DNA from: Paragordius varius | Lineage: Eukaryota; Nematomorpha | Direction: 5' to 3' | NCBI GenBank assembly: GCA_964247055.1 | Contig: OZ176058.1 | Location: 868,001 to 932,000, forward strand | Length of the DNA: 64,000 nucleotides | In this document: in pieces, positions 13,717 to 22,829 of the stretch | Numbering within the stretch: position 1 is the first letter of the stretch | How the letters are laid out: every line of letters starts with the position of its first letter | The notes under the pieces: generated by a model | Seen by the model: only the letters and a program-made list of their open reading frames with translations | What the model was told of the DNA's origin: nothing | Database searches by the model: none | Program-made: the position numbers and the translations under genes

Positions 13717-16700
13717 CTTAAAAACCTTTCATAATTCTCAAGTAAATAGTAAAAGAAGTGTCAAATTGCAAAAATTCTAAAAAATCTCATAGTAAATACA
13801 ACCAATAATTAATAGGATGTAAGCCAATGTATAAGCCGTGGGGAAAGCTGCGCCCTCTTTATAAGTTTATATAAATATCTCAAAATCTCTTTGAAATTCT
13901 CGAAACTTAATCAATTTAATTATATATTTAATTTTTAAATATCAAAAATAATCTTTCTAGTTTAAAAATTAAATTACCAATATGAATCAATAGGAGGTAA
14001 GCCAATGTATAAGCCGTGGGGAAAGCTGCCCCCTCTTCATAAGACATCTTTTCAGGCATTTTGAAAACATAATTTGCAGGCACATTCACAAACTCTGACC
14101 AAGCCCCAAAATGCATGAAAGCCATAACCCGATCTCCAATCTATTGGTTATGAAAAAAAATTATAAAAAAGATTAATATTTTTTTAAATTTACAGGTAAA
14201 AATTTAAAAATTTTGAAGAAAATAAATTTTATAATTATTTTAAAATAAATTGACATATTTTTTTGGTTTTAATATCCTGAATAAATTTAATACAAAATTT
14301 TGGAAAAAATAAATTTTATAATTATATTAGATATAAAAAAATTAATGTTTTAAAATTTAATATCCTAAATAAATTTAATATCAAAATTTGAAAAAATAAA
14401 TTTTATAATTATATTAGATATAAAAAAATTAATGATTTAAAATTTAATATCCATAAATTTAATATTAAAATTTGAAATAAAAAATTAATGTTTTAAAATT
14501 TAATATCCTAAATAAATTTAATATCAAAATTTGAAATAAAAATTTTAAAATATTTTTAGGAAATAATTTGATATATACTTTTTTTGGTGTTCAACATAAT
14601 ATAAATATATAATAGTTTTGTAAATTTTTTAAAATATAAAGCTTTTTATTATGTTTCACACTAAAATTTGCGCATAAAATTTAATGCTTTTAAAAAAATT
14701 CATTATTTTTCGATTTTATAATTTAAAACAATCCCCAAATAAGAATACTTTAGTGTTTCAAAGGCAGTAAATTACATTAAAAATTGAAATTACCGGACAA
14801 ATTGTAAAAATATAAAGACAATTTTTTTTTCAAAAGACAACTTTGTTTTTTTAAAGCTTAATTTACTTTGAAAAACATTTAATTACAATCGGAAAATACA
14901 TAATTAATTGTGTTATTAATTGACATTTCTATATTATAATTTGTAGTATGAGTTATATTTAAAAAAATAAAGATAAACAAGTATGGTTGTCTTTTTAAAA
15001 AAATATTTGTCTTTATATTTTCACGTTTTGTCCGTATAATTTTAATTTTTACTGTAATATACTGAATAAATTCAATATAATAATTTTAATATAATAAATT
15101 TTATAATTATTTTAGAATATTAATTTATATATATTTTGTATATATTTGTTATATTGAATGAAGATTTTTATTAAATTGTGTATAATAAACTTAATGATGC
15201 ATATAAAAATTCTTTACAAATTTAAGAATCAGGATATTCAAAAAGATTGATATATTTGACATTGGGTTAAATGTTTTCTATAGTTTTGAAAAATACATTT
15301 TTTGAAATTTGAAATAAAAAATTTTTATTGATGCTGAAAATTTATAACTATATTTAAAGTCCGTAAATTTAATAAAAAGATCTATTTGTTATAGGGGTTT
15401 TTTAAAACTTTTCCAATCTATAGTATGCAAAAAAATTTTTTAGATTTGACATTTTGAAAAATAAATCTCATAATTTATAATAATTTTTTTATATAAAAAT
15501 ATATACATTTTTTTTTCGATATATTAAAATTATACAAAGTATTATAAATCTTATATGTGAACATTTTCCAAATATATTTTATACCATTTATAATAATTTA
15601 AATTCACCCTAAAAATAAATTGAGTGTTTTCGGGCTATAACTTATCACTTTATTATGGCATATTTATTTCAATATTATATAAATTTTGGACGAAATTTTA
15701 TTTTTTTAAAAATAAGTAATTTTTAATTAAAAACATAATTTATTTTAGGGTGTTCGATTACGATAAAATTATATACGGACAACTATTTTTTATTAAAAAC
15801 ACCGGTGTACTATTCGAAACTTGAATTCATTTATTATAACCATTGCTTTAAATAGCATAGTACGACGAAATTGAAATTTAAAGCGTTAAAACAATCATTT
15901 TACCATTTACACTAATAAATTATGTGCTTTTTAAGATTAAATACTCCCTATATTTTTTTATATTTATAAAAAATTAATTTGTTTGTAAATAAAATACTGA
16001 AAAAATAATAAACTATGCCATAAGAATATTTTTGTTATTAATGATGATTTAATTTAGCCCGAAAACACATATAAAGTACAAAGGGTATACTAAAAAATTG
16101 TAATTAAATATTATAAGAAGATTTAAGGTCTAAAAAAGTGTCATTGTCTTTTTTTTAAAAAAAAATATTTGTCTTTAATACGTTTTGACTCTATATTTTT
16201 CAAATCTGTACTGCGTATTTAACGGGGGTAAAAAAATAAAAAAAATATATTTTTTTATTTATATTACAGTATGAGTAAGTACTAATTAATTAATAGCATA
16301 TGCAGCAAAGTAAATTATTATTGGCTAATAATAGCAAAAAAGTGAAAATAATAACTATAAGCCAATAATACTGCCCTTTGTTGTGTATGTAAGCTATTTG
16401 GCAATAATTAACAACTTTATAGCAATGTATATACTTACTCATACTATAATAAACTTTAGTTTTTTATATATGATGAGTTATTGAAAAATAAACTTATACT
16501 TATATTTAGTTTTTAACTTTGTTAAAAATAAAATATTTTATACTTGAAATCCTGAAACTTCGGCCCCAACCATGGTAACATCACCGGAACATTCAAAGCC
16601 TGGCGTAAAAGGTGTTTTGGGGATTCCTTCGATAGCTCCCTGTCTTACCATAAGGTCATGGAATGAAATACCACTAGAAAATTTTTAATATAAAAAAATG

Positions 16701-17421
16701 TACAGTAAAAATGAAAATTATATGGGGACAAAACGTGAAAATATAAAAACAAATATTTTGGTGTTTTATAAAAAAGCAACCATATTTTAATATTAATTTT
16801 TTAGTATGCATTTTAATGGTTGCTTATTTCCCACTATAGTAAGGCAATTTGCAAAAACATAGGACTGTATGGAAAAAACTACAAAATGTTAAATAAATAA
16901 ACATATCCTTTCTTTTTTCCATACACTCCTGTGCAAATTGCACTACTATAGTGTATGTGAAATAAGCAACCATTAAAATGCATAATGTAAGTATAATTAT
17001 TGTTTAGAATTGCAGAATAAGGGTTTTTAAAAAAGAAAGTATGGGGTTTGTTTAATGAAAAAATATATTTGAGTTTTAATGTTTTTACAATCTATATCCG
17101 TATAATCTCTCAATTTTACTGCATAATAATTTGTATTAAATATATCATTAAAATTTAAATTGGACAGATCTTTTAAGAGGTTTTCAAAAAAATTACTTAT
17201 TCTTATAATAAATATATCATATACCTTGCTTTAACCCGTATCTGTACTTCATAAGGTTGGGGTTTAAGTGTTGTGACACGGCCTATCGAGTATTTACTAC
17301 CTTTAAAACCATTTTGTAGTATAACTCTATGTGTTCCCGGTGTTCGAACATTGGGGTCACTCCCTGCCATTTCTTCAAGTGTTAATTCGTCTTCTGACCA
17401 TTCATCATCAGCCGAGGCCAT
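1021..17421 (-). CDS. VAT1: VAT-1-like quinone oxidoreductase, 8 exons, 3' end beyond window
   Basis: Spliced gene on the minus strand with exons 17421-17225, 16673-16544, 14140-13978, 11755-11703, 10177-10032, 8796-8693, 6955-6767 and 1127-1021. Every junction is GT-AG, all phases match, and the exons total 1089 nt (363 codons). The product follows synaptic vesicle membrane protein VAT-1 and its homologue VAT1L from end to end: an N-terminal GroES-like catalytic fold (GISFHDLMVRQGAIEGIPKT, TPGFECSGDV), a Rossmann nucleotide-binding part (residues about 165-265, with GVDVVIDNRFG and LLAPLGKYILYG-like segments), and the C-terminal GKLHPIIDSIWAFDE. The family are zinc-free NADPH-dependent oxidoreductases, cytosolic or at membranes. 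The start is the first ATG before an acidic leader (MASADDEWSEDELTLEE). The canonical GGGVG motif reads DGSVG. Exon 8 ends at a donor, so about 30 C-terminal residues lie left of position 1. No stop or frameshift breaks the exons, so I call it functional. Confidence 0.9.
1153..1433. mobile_element. Family A MITE, copy 2
   Basis: Degenerate copy with GAAATTATATGGA on the left and GTCCGTATAATTTCAG on the right, and both ACAACCATAC arms present. It sits 25 bp upstream of the VAT1 exon 8 acceptor. Positions 1434-1862 hold only AT-rich intron with nothing recognisable. Confidence 0.75.
1862..2131. mobile_element. Family A MITE, copy 3
   Basis: Copy with a diverged middle; the arms are GAAATTATACGGACAAAAC and its reverse complement around 2085-2131. 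It borders the start of the exon 7 array. Confidence 0.7.
2190..6767 (-). repeat. Exon 7-derived tandem array, about 21 copies
   Basis: Head-to-tail units of about 130-200 bp. The conserved core on the minus strand reads TTGAATTTTCGAAAACTC then TCTGTGGAACAAGGTAGG, the 3' end of VAT1 exon 7 plus its splice donor. The rest of the unit is intron (landmarks CTACATAGTAGTAAAGG, TTAAGCTTATTAAAG, TAGATGATAGG). Cores occur near 2205, 2471, 2611, 2773, 2971, 3145, 3308, 3463, 3593, 3742, 3882, 4038, 5320, 5478, 5664, 5781, 5932, 6107, 6273, 6430 and 6592, ahead of the true exon end at 6767. Units differ by substitutions and indels, so the array is not recent. It is interrupted by a DNA transposon at 4098-5229. 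Confidence 0.88.
4098..5229. mobile_element. CACTA-like nonautonomous DNA transposon, 1132 bp
   Basis: It interrupts the exon 7 array precisely: left flank CATCTATAA, right flank TAATCTTAC, giving a 3-bp TAA target duplication. Ends are imperfect inverted repeats, CACTGCTCAACAAGG... and CACTAGTCGACAAAT..., each with a GCACCACC block inside. CACTA/EnSpm elements use 3-bp duplications and CACTA termini; PIF/Harbinger also uses 3-bp TWA targets, so the superfamily is tentative. No transposase reading frame is visible. Base composition is slightly less AT-rich than the host array. Confidence 0.7.
6767..6955 (-). CDS. VAT1: VAT1 exon 7 (ends in the amplified segment)
   Basis: Acceptor AAATTAG/CAACC, donor GAACAAG/GTTAAAG. 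A Gly-rich stretch (GGETGGTVGAGG) replaces the usual NLLTG loop. It is followed by SLAKTLFHTSDKISPTKYME and FAGLNFRKLFFAFSVEQ, corresponding to human ALARTWWNQF and AVCGFHLGYL. The final 40-50 bases plus the donor are the conserved core of the tandem array at 2190-6767. Confidence 0.82.
6956..7411. other. Intron 6 segment, nothing recognised
   Basis: AT-rich intron upstream of VAT1 exon 7. It contains short open frames on the minus strand with no conserved sequence and no repeat family that I can identify. Confidence 0.5.
7412..7703. mobile_element. Family A MITE, copy 4
   Basis: Nearly complete copy: ACAGTAAAAACTGAAATTAT on the left, CAATTTTTACTGTA on the right, both ACAACCAT arms present, flanked by TA. 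Confidence 0.85.
7910..8160. mobile_element. Family B MITE, copy 1
   Basis: Begins TTTACCATTTACAGCTC with two CAATTCAAATTCACCCT-type subterminal repeats. It ends with the inverted GGGTGAATTTGAATTGTTCA repeats. The core includes the AAATTATGTATTTTTTAAG and ATGATGAGTTATATTAG landmarks. A partial family A right arm follows at 8170-8336. Confidence 0.85.
8693..8796 (-). CDS. VAT1: VAT1 exon 6
   Basis: Acceptor TTGTATAG/AATG, donor TATATG/GTATGT. It encodes MYPEGVDVVIDNRFGEDY and TKSFGLLAPLGKYILY, matching human SPKGVDIVMDPLGGSDT and KGYNLLKPMGKVVTY. Joins exon 5 in phase 2 and exon 7 in phase 1. Confidence 0.9.
8838..9065. mobile_element. Family D palindromic MITE, copy 1
   Basis: About 225 bp that folds almost entirely on itself: GTCATGTATCCTTTATTATG and AAGAATGGAAAAAACAAGAG on the left, their reverse complements on the right. 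It ends in TATGACTGTA. TA-flanked, Tc1/mariner-like terminus CAGTCATGTATCC. It lies in VAT1 intron 5; a second copy is at 54990. Confidence 0.82.
9080..9362. mobile_element. Family A MITE, copy 5
   Basis: Arms AAAATTGAAATTGTAC...CAGACAAAATG and TTTTTACGTTTTGTCCG. The middle is shortened and diverged. Directly follows the family D copy. Confidence 0.7.
9415..9684. mobile_element. Family B MITE, copy 2
   Basis: Starts ATACCATTTATAATTC and ends AACTGTAAATGGTAT. Three left and two right subterminal CAATTCAAATTCACCCT-type repeats are visible. The stretch 9685-10031 is plain AT-rich intron. Confidence 0.88.
10032..10177 (-). CDS. VAT1: VAT1 exon 5
   Basis: Acceptor TTATTAG/GGTATA, donor AAACA/GTAAAA. 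It encodes GIAICQMCRNVIENVPLLGT, AAAHKRERLKNM and IIYDRNVDYVFDTK, which align with human GMAAVQLCRTVENVTVFGTAS, SKHEALKENG and DYHTTDYVDEI. Phase 0 in, phase 2 out. Confidence 0.9.
10230..11240. repeat. Intronic tandem array, unit about 110-230 bp
   Basis: Repeated landmarks: AAAAAGCATATTTTA near 10239, 10351, 10558, 10779 and 11007, each followed by CTGTTTAAAATTTGAATTT, a CAATTCATATTATTTATGG block and ATACAGTAGTGTATGA. Units of 206-228 bp at the right, a shorter one at the left. It lies between VAT1 exons 4 and 5. Unlike the arrays after exons 3, 7 and 8, I see no exon sequence in it. Confidence 0.75.
11703..11755 (-). CDS. VAT1: VAT1 exon 4 (53 nt)
   Basis: Small exon with acceptor TATATAG/GTAATG and donor TCAGTG/GTAAAA. 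It encodes NVKQGSRVFAHSLDGSV, the start of the Rossmann fold (human GHSVLVHMAAGGVG). The exon is phase 1 in, phase 0 out. The first glycine of the nucleotide-binding motif is replaced. Confidence 0.88.
11815..13977 (-). repeat. Tandem copies of VAT1 exon 3 3' end
   Basis: Copies of the exon 3 tail lie downstream of exon 3. The best are at 13452-13530 (NPEKMSYEEGAAFPTAYTLA retained) and 13803-13865 (YKEGAAFPTAYTLAYILL). Older ones are at 13110-13200 (FEKMRYKEGAAF...STLAYLF) and 12825-12905 (frame broken); faint ones near 12361-12430, 11970 and 11820. Spacing is 178, 349, 336 and 301 bp. The intron part of the unit (CTTAAATATCTCAAAAACTTG) is also shared. Identity falls with distance from the exon, implying stepwise growth. 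An (AT)n run occupies 13690-13717. Confidence 0.82.
13978..14140 (-). CDS. VAT1: VAT1 exon 3
   Basis: Acceptor CCAATAG/ATTGG, donor ATATTG/GTAATT. It encodes IGDRVMAFMHFGAWSEFVNV and then MPEKMSYEEGAAFPTAYTLA, matching human AGDRVMVLNRSGMWQEEVTV and IPEAMTFEEAAALLVNYITA. The 3' half of this exon is reiterated through the following intron (see 11815-13977). Confidence 0.92.
14205..14560. repeat. AT-rich tandem repeat, period about 85-95 bp
   Basis: Repeated block AATAAATTTTATAATTATAT then TTAATGTTTTAAAATTTAAT and ATATCCTAAATAAATTTAAT, about four copies, the later ones shortened. It lies in VAT1 intron 2 and contains no exon sequence. Confidence 0.75.
14771..15057. mobile_element. Family A MITE, copy 6
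   Basis: Full-length copy: ACATTAAAAATTGAAATTAC on the left, TTTTAATTTTTACTGTA on the right, with a TA at the right end. In VAT1 intron 2; 15058-15580 beside it is AT-rich intron without recognisable content. Confidence 0.82.
15581..16213. mobile_element. Mosaic of family A and two partial family B MITEs
   Basis: A truncated B copy (15581-15751, left end ATACCATTTATAATAATTT) abuts a diverged A copy whose left arm starts near 15760 (ATTATATACGGACAA). A second partial B copy at 15899-16075 sits inside it, before the A right arm (TTTGTCTTTAATACGTTTTG) ends near 16213. The order suggests B inserted into A. Confidence 0.65.
16266..16447. mobile_element. Family F MITE, copy 1
   Basis: About 182 bp with inverted ends ACAGTATGAGTAAGTA and TACTTACTCATACTAT, plus internal inverted TTGGCTAATAATAG / GCCAATAATA blocks. 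A second copy is at 28245. Confidence 0.8.
16544..16673 (-). CDS. VAT1: VAT1 exon 2
   Basis: Acceptor TTTTCTAG/T, donor CAA/GTATAA. It encodes SGISFHDLMVRQGAIEG and PFTPGFECSGDVTMVG, the most conserved stretch of VAT-1 proteins (human LNFADLMARQG and TPGMEGAGVV). It joins exon 1 in phase 2 and leaves in phase 0. Confidence 0.92.
16702..17123. mobile_element. Family A MITE, copy 7, with nested family E
   Basis: Left arm ACAGTAAAAATGAAAATTAT at 16702; right arm TATAATCTCTCAATTTTACTG ends near 17122. The middle is occupied by the palindromic element at 16804-16984. It lies in VAT1 intron 1, about 100 bp from exon 1. Confidence 0.8.
16804..16984. mobile_element. Family E palindromic MITE nested in family A
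   Basis: Inverted arms of about 75 bp: TATGCATTTTAATGGTTGCT...CACTATAGTAAGGCAATTTGC on the left and the reverse complement on the right, closed by a TTTTTTCCATAC stem. Only this copy is seen in the window, and it post-dates the surrounding A element. Confidence 0.82.
17225..17421 (-). CDS. VAT1: VAT1 exon 1 (start codon)
   Basis: Encodes residues 1-65 plus two bases. It has an acidic leader, then HRVILQNGFKGSKYSIGRV, the first strand of the GroES-like fold, and ends QIRVKA. The donor reads GCAAG/GTATAT at 17224. The ATG at 17421 is the only one ahead of the conserved part, and TAA lies close upstream in frame. Confidence 0.9.
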
Positions 17422-19086
17422 TTAATTTTAACTAGTGATAAAAATAAAATTTAAAAAAAAAATTTGAAATTTTATAGTTTCAATAATGTTAAACGTTTTA
17501 TTTGTGTGTTTTCCACCATATAATTTAAATGGTTTAAACCCAAAAAGTTTCTTAATTTTGGTCCGCGATCAAGTGTGTGTATAGAATAATTAACTATGAA
17601 ATTAAAATCAAATCTATAGATTGATTAGATTTAGAGCACAGTTTTTAGGAGCGGGTTAAAAATTACGGTATGATTGTTAATTTGTTTTTTTTGGTTTGGG
17701 TCCCAATTCTACTATTAAATTCAATGGGTTTGGTTTTTTCGTACTAGTGTTAATTTATAACGGTGAAAATCGTAAAAAAAGTTATAAAATTTAACTAGTG
17801 TTTGGGTGTTTTTATGGTTGCATTGTCGTTAAAAGTAATTACTAAATGTTATTATGAATTTTTGTTTTTAATCGGTTCGGATTTTATTTTTTTTATATTT
17901 AAGTTGTCTTAGAGTGGTTTATTCTGAGAAAAGGAATGTAGTTATGAGTAATATTAAATTTTGCATGTTTTTAGTTACAAATTAAAAATATATTTTGCGC
18001 ATTGATTACAGTTTTTTTGAGTAAACAACCTTTTCAGCTCCAACAAAAAATTTAAAGAGTTAAAATTTATTTGATTCCATATGAATATTAATGCCAAATT
18101 TTTAAAAATTATTCGCTGTTTCATTTTTGCTTATTTAAGGTAATCTAAAAATAGCAGAGTTGCGTTGAGAGCGAAATTGTTTAGTTGCGTTTTTATGAAT
18201 CGCGGCAAAAGATAGTTTGGGAACCGCTTTTTGAAATTTCATTTGGTTTTAAAACGCATTATAAAAAAGTTAATGGTTCCGGCTCCTTACCCTGATACGC
18301 TATAATTGTTTTATGGTTTTGGTCAGCCATAGTTTCCAAAATCAATAACAAGTTTTACGTCCAGGTTAAATTTTTCATCAAAGATGGCGGTTTCCTCTCC
18401 CAACTTTTAGTTTTAGTTGTGGCCTGTGAGTATGTTTAAAAAAAGGTCCCGAATTCCAAATGGCAATTTATTAATTATTTAATATCCGCCTCAGATTTCA
18501 CAAAATACAAGCAAGTAAATTTGTATTATTTTTACATAAATATAATTTTAATTTTTATTAATAAAATTTCCAACAAAAGATAAAATATTAAACGAATTAA
18601 AAAATCCCTATCGCGACCCCAAAAATTTCGGTCTACACTTAAACTTTTAATATTATCTAAACCAAATAAATCCTATAAACCATACCTATCATATGTGGTG
18701 CTTTAATACTATCAAACTATTTATATATGTAGGAAGTAATTATTAGTTAACTAAAATTAAATCCCAAAACTATACAAAGTTTGGAATTTTAACAATTTTT
18801 CACTTATGATGATGTCATACAAATTTTTTAGAGCAATTTTTCAAAAAATTTTGATTTTGATTTCCAATCTTAGCGATTGAATGGTTTAGACTAGATATAT
18901 GGCTGGATTCAAAAGCGCTCAGAATTGTTTTAATTTTTTAACCGTAAAACTCAATTTTAGATCTGAAAAGTCATATATTTTTTTGCTTAATGCTATAAAA
19001 ATTGAATTGATGTTTAATCAGACATTAATTAAATTTGTAAAAGAAAATTAAATAATCATTTTTCAGTAAAATTTTACAGTTAAAAT
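17422..19086. other. Upstream region of VAT1, less AT-rich part at 18000-18460
   Basis: No coding exon recognised. The 18000-18460 stretch has a higher G+C than its surroundings (ATCGCGGCAAAAG, GGTTCCGGCTCCTTACCC, AAGATGGCGG). It may hold the promoter or 5' leader of VAT1 (start codon at 17421, minus strand). The rest is AT-rich with no identified repeat. Confidence 0.4.
18381..18390 (+). promoter_or_regulatory. YY1-like motif AAGATGGCGG
   Basis: Exact match to the AAGATGGCGG core that binds YY1/Pho and is common near animal transcription starts. It lies about 960 bp upstream of the VAT1 ATG in a locally GC-richer patch. Function is inferred only from the motif and its position. Confidence 0.3.
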
Positions 19087-19387
19087 ATACCATTTACAGT
19101 TCAAATACATCCTTGACAATTCATATTCACCCTGGAATAATTTTAATTCACCCTTAAATTAATTATGTTTTATTTTAAGATTAAATATTATCCTTAATAT
19201 TTCTATAATATAATATTCTGTTTAAATAATTATATGATGAAAAAAAATCAACTATGTTGTAAAAATATTTCCTATTTAAGATGAGTTTTATTAGCCCGAA
19301 AACACATAATTTATGTTTAGGTTGAATTTGAATTATTCGAGGGTGAATTTGAATTGTTGAAGGGTAAATTTAAATTGTAAATGGCAT
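19085..19387. mobile_element. Family B MITE, copy 5
   Basis: ATACCATTTACAGTTC at the left and TTAAATTGTAAATGGCAT at the right, with three subterminal repeats on each side. The core carries GCCCGAAAACACATAATTT. A long (AT)n run (19396-19435) follows immediately, and another at 19650-19677. Confidence 0.87.
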
Positions 19388-19390
19388 TTA

Positions 19391-19438
<48 letters not shown>

Positions 19439-19884
19439 GCTTTCGGAAAATTTAATTTTCATTTAAAAAAATCAAAACATACCTTTATTTTCTTTGAAGT
19501 ATAGTAATGAGGGATATTAATATGATTAATGTGATTTGAAATATAGATGTGTTATTTTTTAAAATTGAAAATCAATATTTTATTGAGAGTTTAAAATACA
19601 AATTCATTAATCAAAAGAAAAATATAACGCGGTAAATAGAGTTTGTCTTTATATATATATATATATATATATATATTAGTATTTACATGATTTTTTTCAA
19701 GAAAAATGGGTTTTTCCAATAACTAGCTATAACCAATATTTTATATTCCATTATTTTTTGTGTATTCTTGGGATTTGTATTGGAAAAAATCTATACATTA
19801 AAATTACACATCATATGTATTAATATTGATTTATTGGGTGCTCTTATTATTAACTATTGAAAATAAATAATTTTATTATATATA

Positions 19885-20296
19885 GTTAACATTAAAATTA
19901 TACAGACAAAACTTATAAATACTAAAAGACAATTAATTTTTTTTTAGATAAGGACCACCATACTTTAACCTTAATTTTTGCAACATAAACTATTCAATTA
20001 CATATATTTACAGTAAAAATTAAAAATATACGGACAAAACGTAAAAACATAAAGACAAATATTTTTATATTTAAGATAACCATACTTTTTTAAAACTTAA
20101 TTATTCCTATATATGCTATTTAGATACAATTGTAAAACATAGAATTGATTGTGCTATTTATTATATCTCTATTCTAAACTTTATTATTTTAAAAAATGAG
20201 TTATTTTTAAAAAAATAAAAAATTTAAAAGTATGGTTGTTTTTAGAAAAAATGTTTGTCTTTATATTTTTGCGTTTTGCCCCCATTTTTACTGTAT
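19885..20296. mobile_element. Truncated plus complete family A MITEs
   Basis: A left fragment (19885-20005: AAAATTATACAGACAAAAC through TTCAATTACA) is followed by a complete copy at 20009-20296 (ACAGTAAAAATTAAAAATAT ... CCATTTTTACTGTA). An (AT)n tract lies at 20319-20340. Confidence 0.8.
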
Positions 20297-20359
20297 AATT
20301 ATATAACTTAGTTCAATACATATATATATATATATATATACCCATTCTTTATTTAGAAT

Positions 20360-21010
20360 TCCACATGTTGAAAGTTTTATATTTGAAAAAAAAGATTTTA
20401 AAAATAAAGTTTTTCTTTTATTGTGTTTATTTGGTGTTAATTTAATTTTTTTTACCGGAAAATATATTTTTACATTCTTTAATTTAAAGTTATAAATCTC
20501 AGATGTTGTTTAATTCTAATATATTTTTTTATTTTTATAGTTTAAACAAAAAATCCTCACAAATGTCCAAAATTTATTAATTTTAAATATTAATAATATT
20601 GTCTTATTTAAAAGATATTATTGGTCTCTTACTTTTTACATTTGGTGTAAAATTAATTTTTTTACTGGAAAATATATTTTTCTATAATTTTAAATGATAT
20701 TTAATTTAAACTACCGTTATAATTCTTTGATGTTGTTTAATTTAAAATATTTTTTATAAATATTATAGTTTATCACAAATGTCTAAAATCATTAATTTTA
20801 AAAATAAAAATAAAGTTTTTTTTAAAAGATATTATTGTCTTTTACTTACATTTGGTGTGTAAAATTTAATTTTTTTTACTTGAAAATATATTTTTTATAT
20901 AATTTTAATGAATTTAATTTAAAATACCGTTAAATCCCTGATGAATCTTTGTTTAATTTAAAATATATTTTTAAAAATATTATAGTTTAAATAAAATTTT
21001 TTAATAAAAC
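20360..21010. repeat. Tandem repeat, period about 211 bp, three copies
   Basis: TTTGGTGT followed by TTAATTTTTTTTAC and TGGAAAATATATTTTT recurs at about 20429, 20641 and 20851, with GATGTTGTTTAATTTAAAAT and ATTATAGTTTA between. Intergenic, no exon sequence recognised. Confidence 0.75.
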
Positions 21011-21240
21011 TCTAAAATTTAGAGGTTTATTTTAGGAATTTAAAATTTTAAAATTCCTGAATATAATGACTTTTGATAATTTAAAAATAGTTTTTCTTTT
21101 TAAAATATTGAAATCTAAATCAATTTTCTGAGATTTAATTTAATTTTTTAATTTTTCATTTATAATATGAGTTTTGCAATAATTAATCTTTAAAGGATAA
21201 TAAAAATAATCATTTAGAAAACTATATTTTTTGATTGTTT

Positions 21241-21514
21241 TACAGTAAAAATTGAAATTATACGGACAAAATGTAAAATATTTTTTTTCTAAAAGATAAC
21301 TAATACTTTATTTTTTTTGAGATATAAAACATTGTTTATAGTTGCAAAGTATAAAATAGGGATGATAATGGTAACGCAATCAGTTATATATTTATTGTAA
21401 CTAAATAGTTTATAAGGGAATTAGTAAGGTTAAAAATAGCATGTTTGTCTTTTAGTTAAAAAACACTTGTCTTTATATCTTACGTGTTGTCCGTATAATT
21501 TCCATTTTACAGTA
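21241..21514. mobile_element. Family A MITE, copy 10
   Basis: ACAGTAAAAATTGAAATTAT to GTCCGTATAATTTCCATTTT; good arms, shortened middle. Confidence 0.82.
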
Positions 21515-21800
21515 AAATAATTCCTATGGTTTATGGGTCGTATAAAATGAATAGGATCCTAATTGGCATTACACGCAATTACAGTAATATTTAAACAAAA
21601 TTCATAAAATAGCAAGTCTACGAAAATAGATAGCCATTAAATTATTATAATATCATAATGGTATTCAACTGACAGCATTAATATAAGACCAGATTTTCTT
21701 GAATAAATAGATTATCGTAAAATTGGGATTCGTCATCGGCATAATTAGACCATATATAATTAATATATATTTATTTTTTTAATATTTAATAGATGAATAT

Positions 21801-22031
21801 ATATACCATTTACAATACAAATCTAATTCACCCTTGAAAAATTCCAAACTCTAAAAATAATGTGTTTTTTGGCTTAAATAACTCATTATTTATATATCTT
21901 GGCTTAGTTTATTATTTTTTAGTATTTTAATTTTGTACAAAATAAATTTATAAAAATATTGGTTAACCTTTAATCTTACAAATATAGGGTGAATTTAAAT
22001 TGTTTAAGGGTGAATTTAAAGTTTAAATACA
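21801..22031. mobile_element. Family B MITE, copy 6
   Basis: ATATACCATTTACAATAC at the left. Right subterminal repeats are GGGTGAATTTAAATTGTTTA. The right terminus is diverged (TTTAAATACAT). Confidence 0.78.
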
Positions 22032-22412
22032 TAAGGGTTATTTTTAATTATTTTAGATATAGTTAAAAAATTTTAAAAATAAAATTTTTTGTAGGGTTTG
22101 TAAGAATTCTCAAATCTGATGAAACAAACATTTTACTATTTAAAAATAAAGATACTATTAAATTTTATCATAACTTATTAAATAATGTTATTATTAACCA
22201 TAAATTACTTGTAATGTCAGTTTTTTTAGCAATTAAACAATTTTATATGGCTAAAACTTTGAGTAAATTTTTTCAATATTTTCTAACATACCCCACTGCT
22301 ATAGAATGCTTCTTTTAAAATTTGGCTTTATATCATAAATAAATCGCCCTTAAAAACTCCATAAAAGGTAGTAAAGTGCATTGCAATTTGAAAGGAATCT
22401 TTAGGTTTCATT

Positions 22413-22655
22413 TACAGTAAAAATTGAAATAATAGAGATACTAAACGTAATAACTAAAAGGCAAATATTTATTCCAAAAAAAGCCACATATTTTTACTAG
22501 ATTTTATTGAATAAAATCTGTAATTGTGATTTGCCATGTAAATTGGTAAACACTCGATTATATATTGCACAATCGTAATCATTTAGGCTATCATTAAAGA
22601 TTTATGGTTGTAATGATAAAAATATTTGTTTAATTTTACGTTTTGTCTTGAATTT
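22413..22655. mobile_element. Family A MITE, copy 11 (diverged)
   Basis: Left end ACAGTAAAAATTGAAATAAT, right end ACGTTTTGTCTTGAATTTTT. The middle is poorly matched. Confidence 0.6.
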
Positions 22656-22829
22656 TTATAGTAATTACAACATTATTAGCATTTGTGGTATTTATTAACA
22701 GTATTATTAATAATGCAGATAATAGCCCACTGATTCTTTAATAAGGCGTTTAAAAACCTATCCTATCTTTATAAAATAATTGAAACTTTTTTTACATTTT
22801 CCATATTTGATATTAAGTAAGTATTTTTG

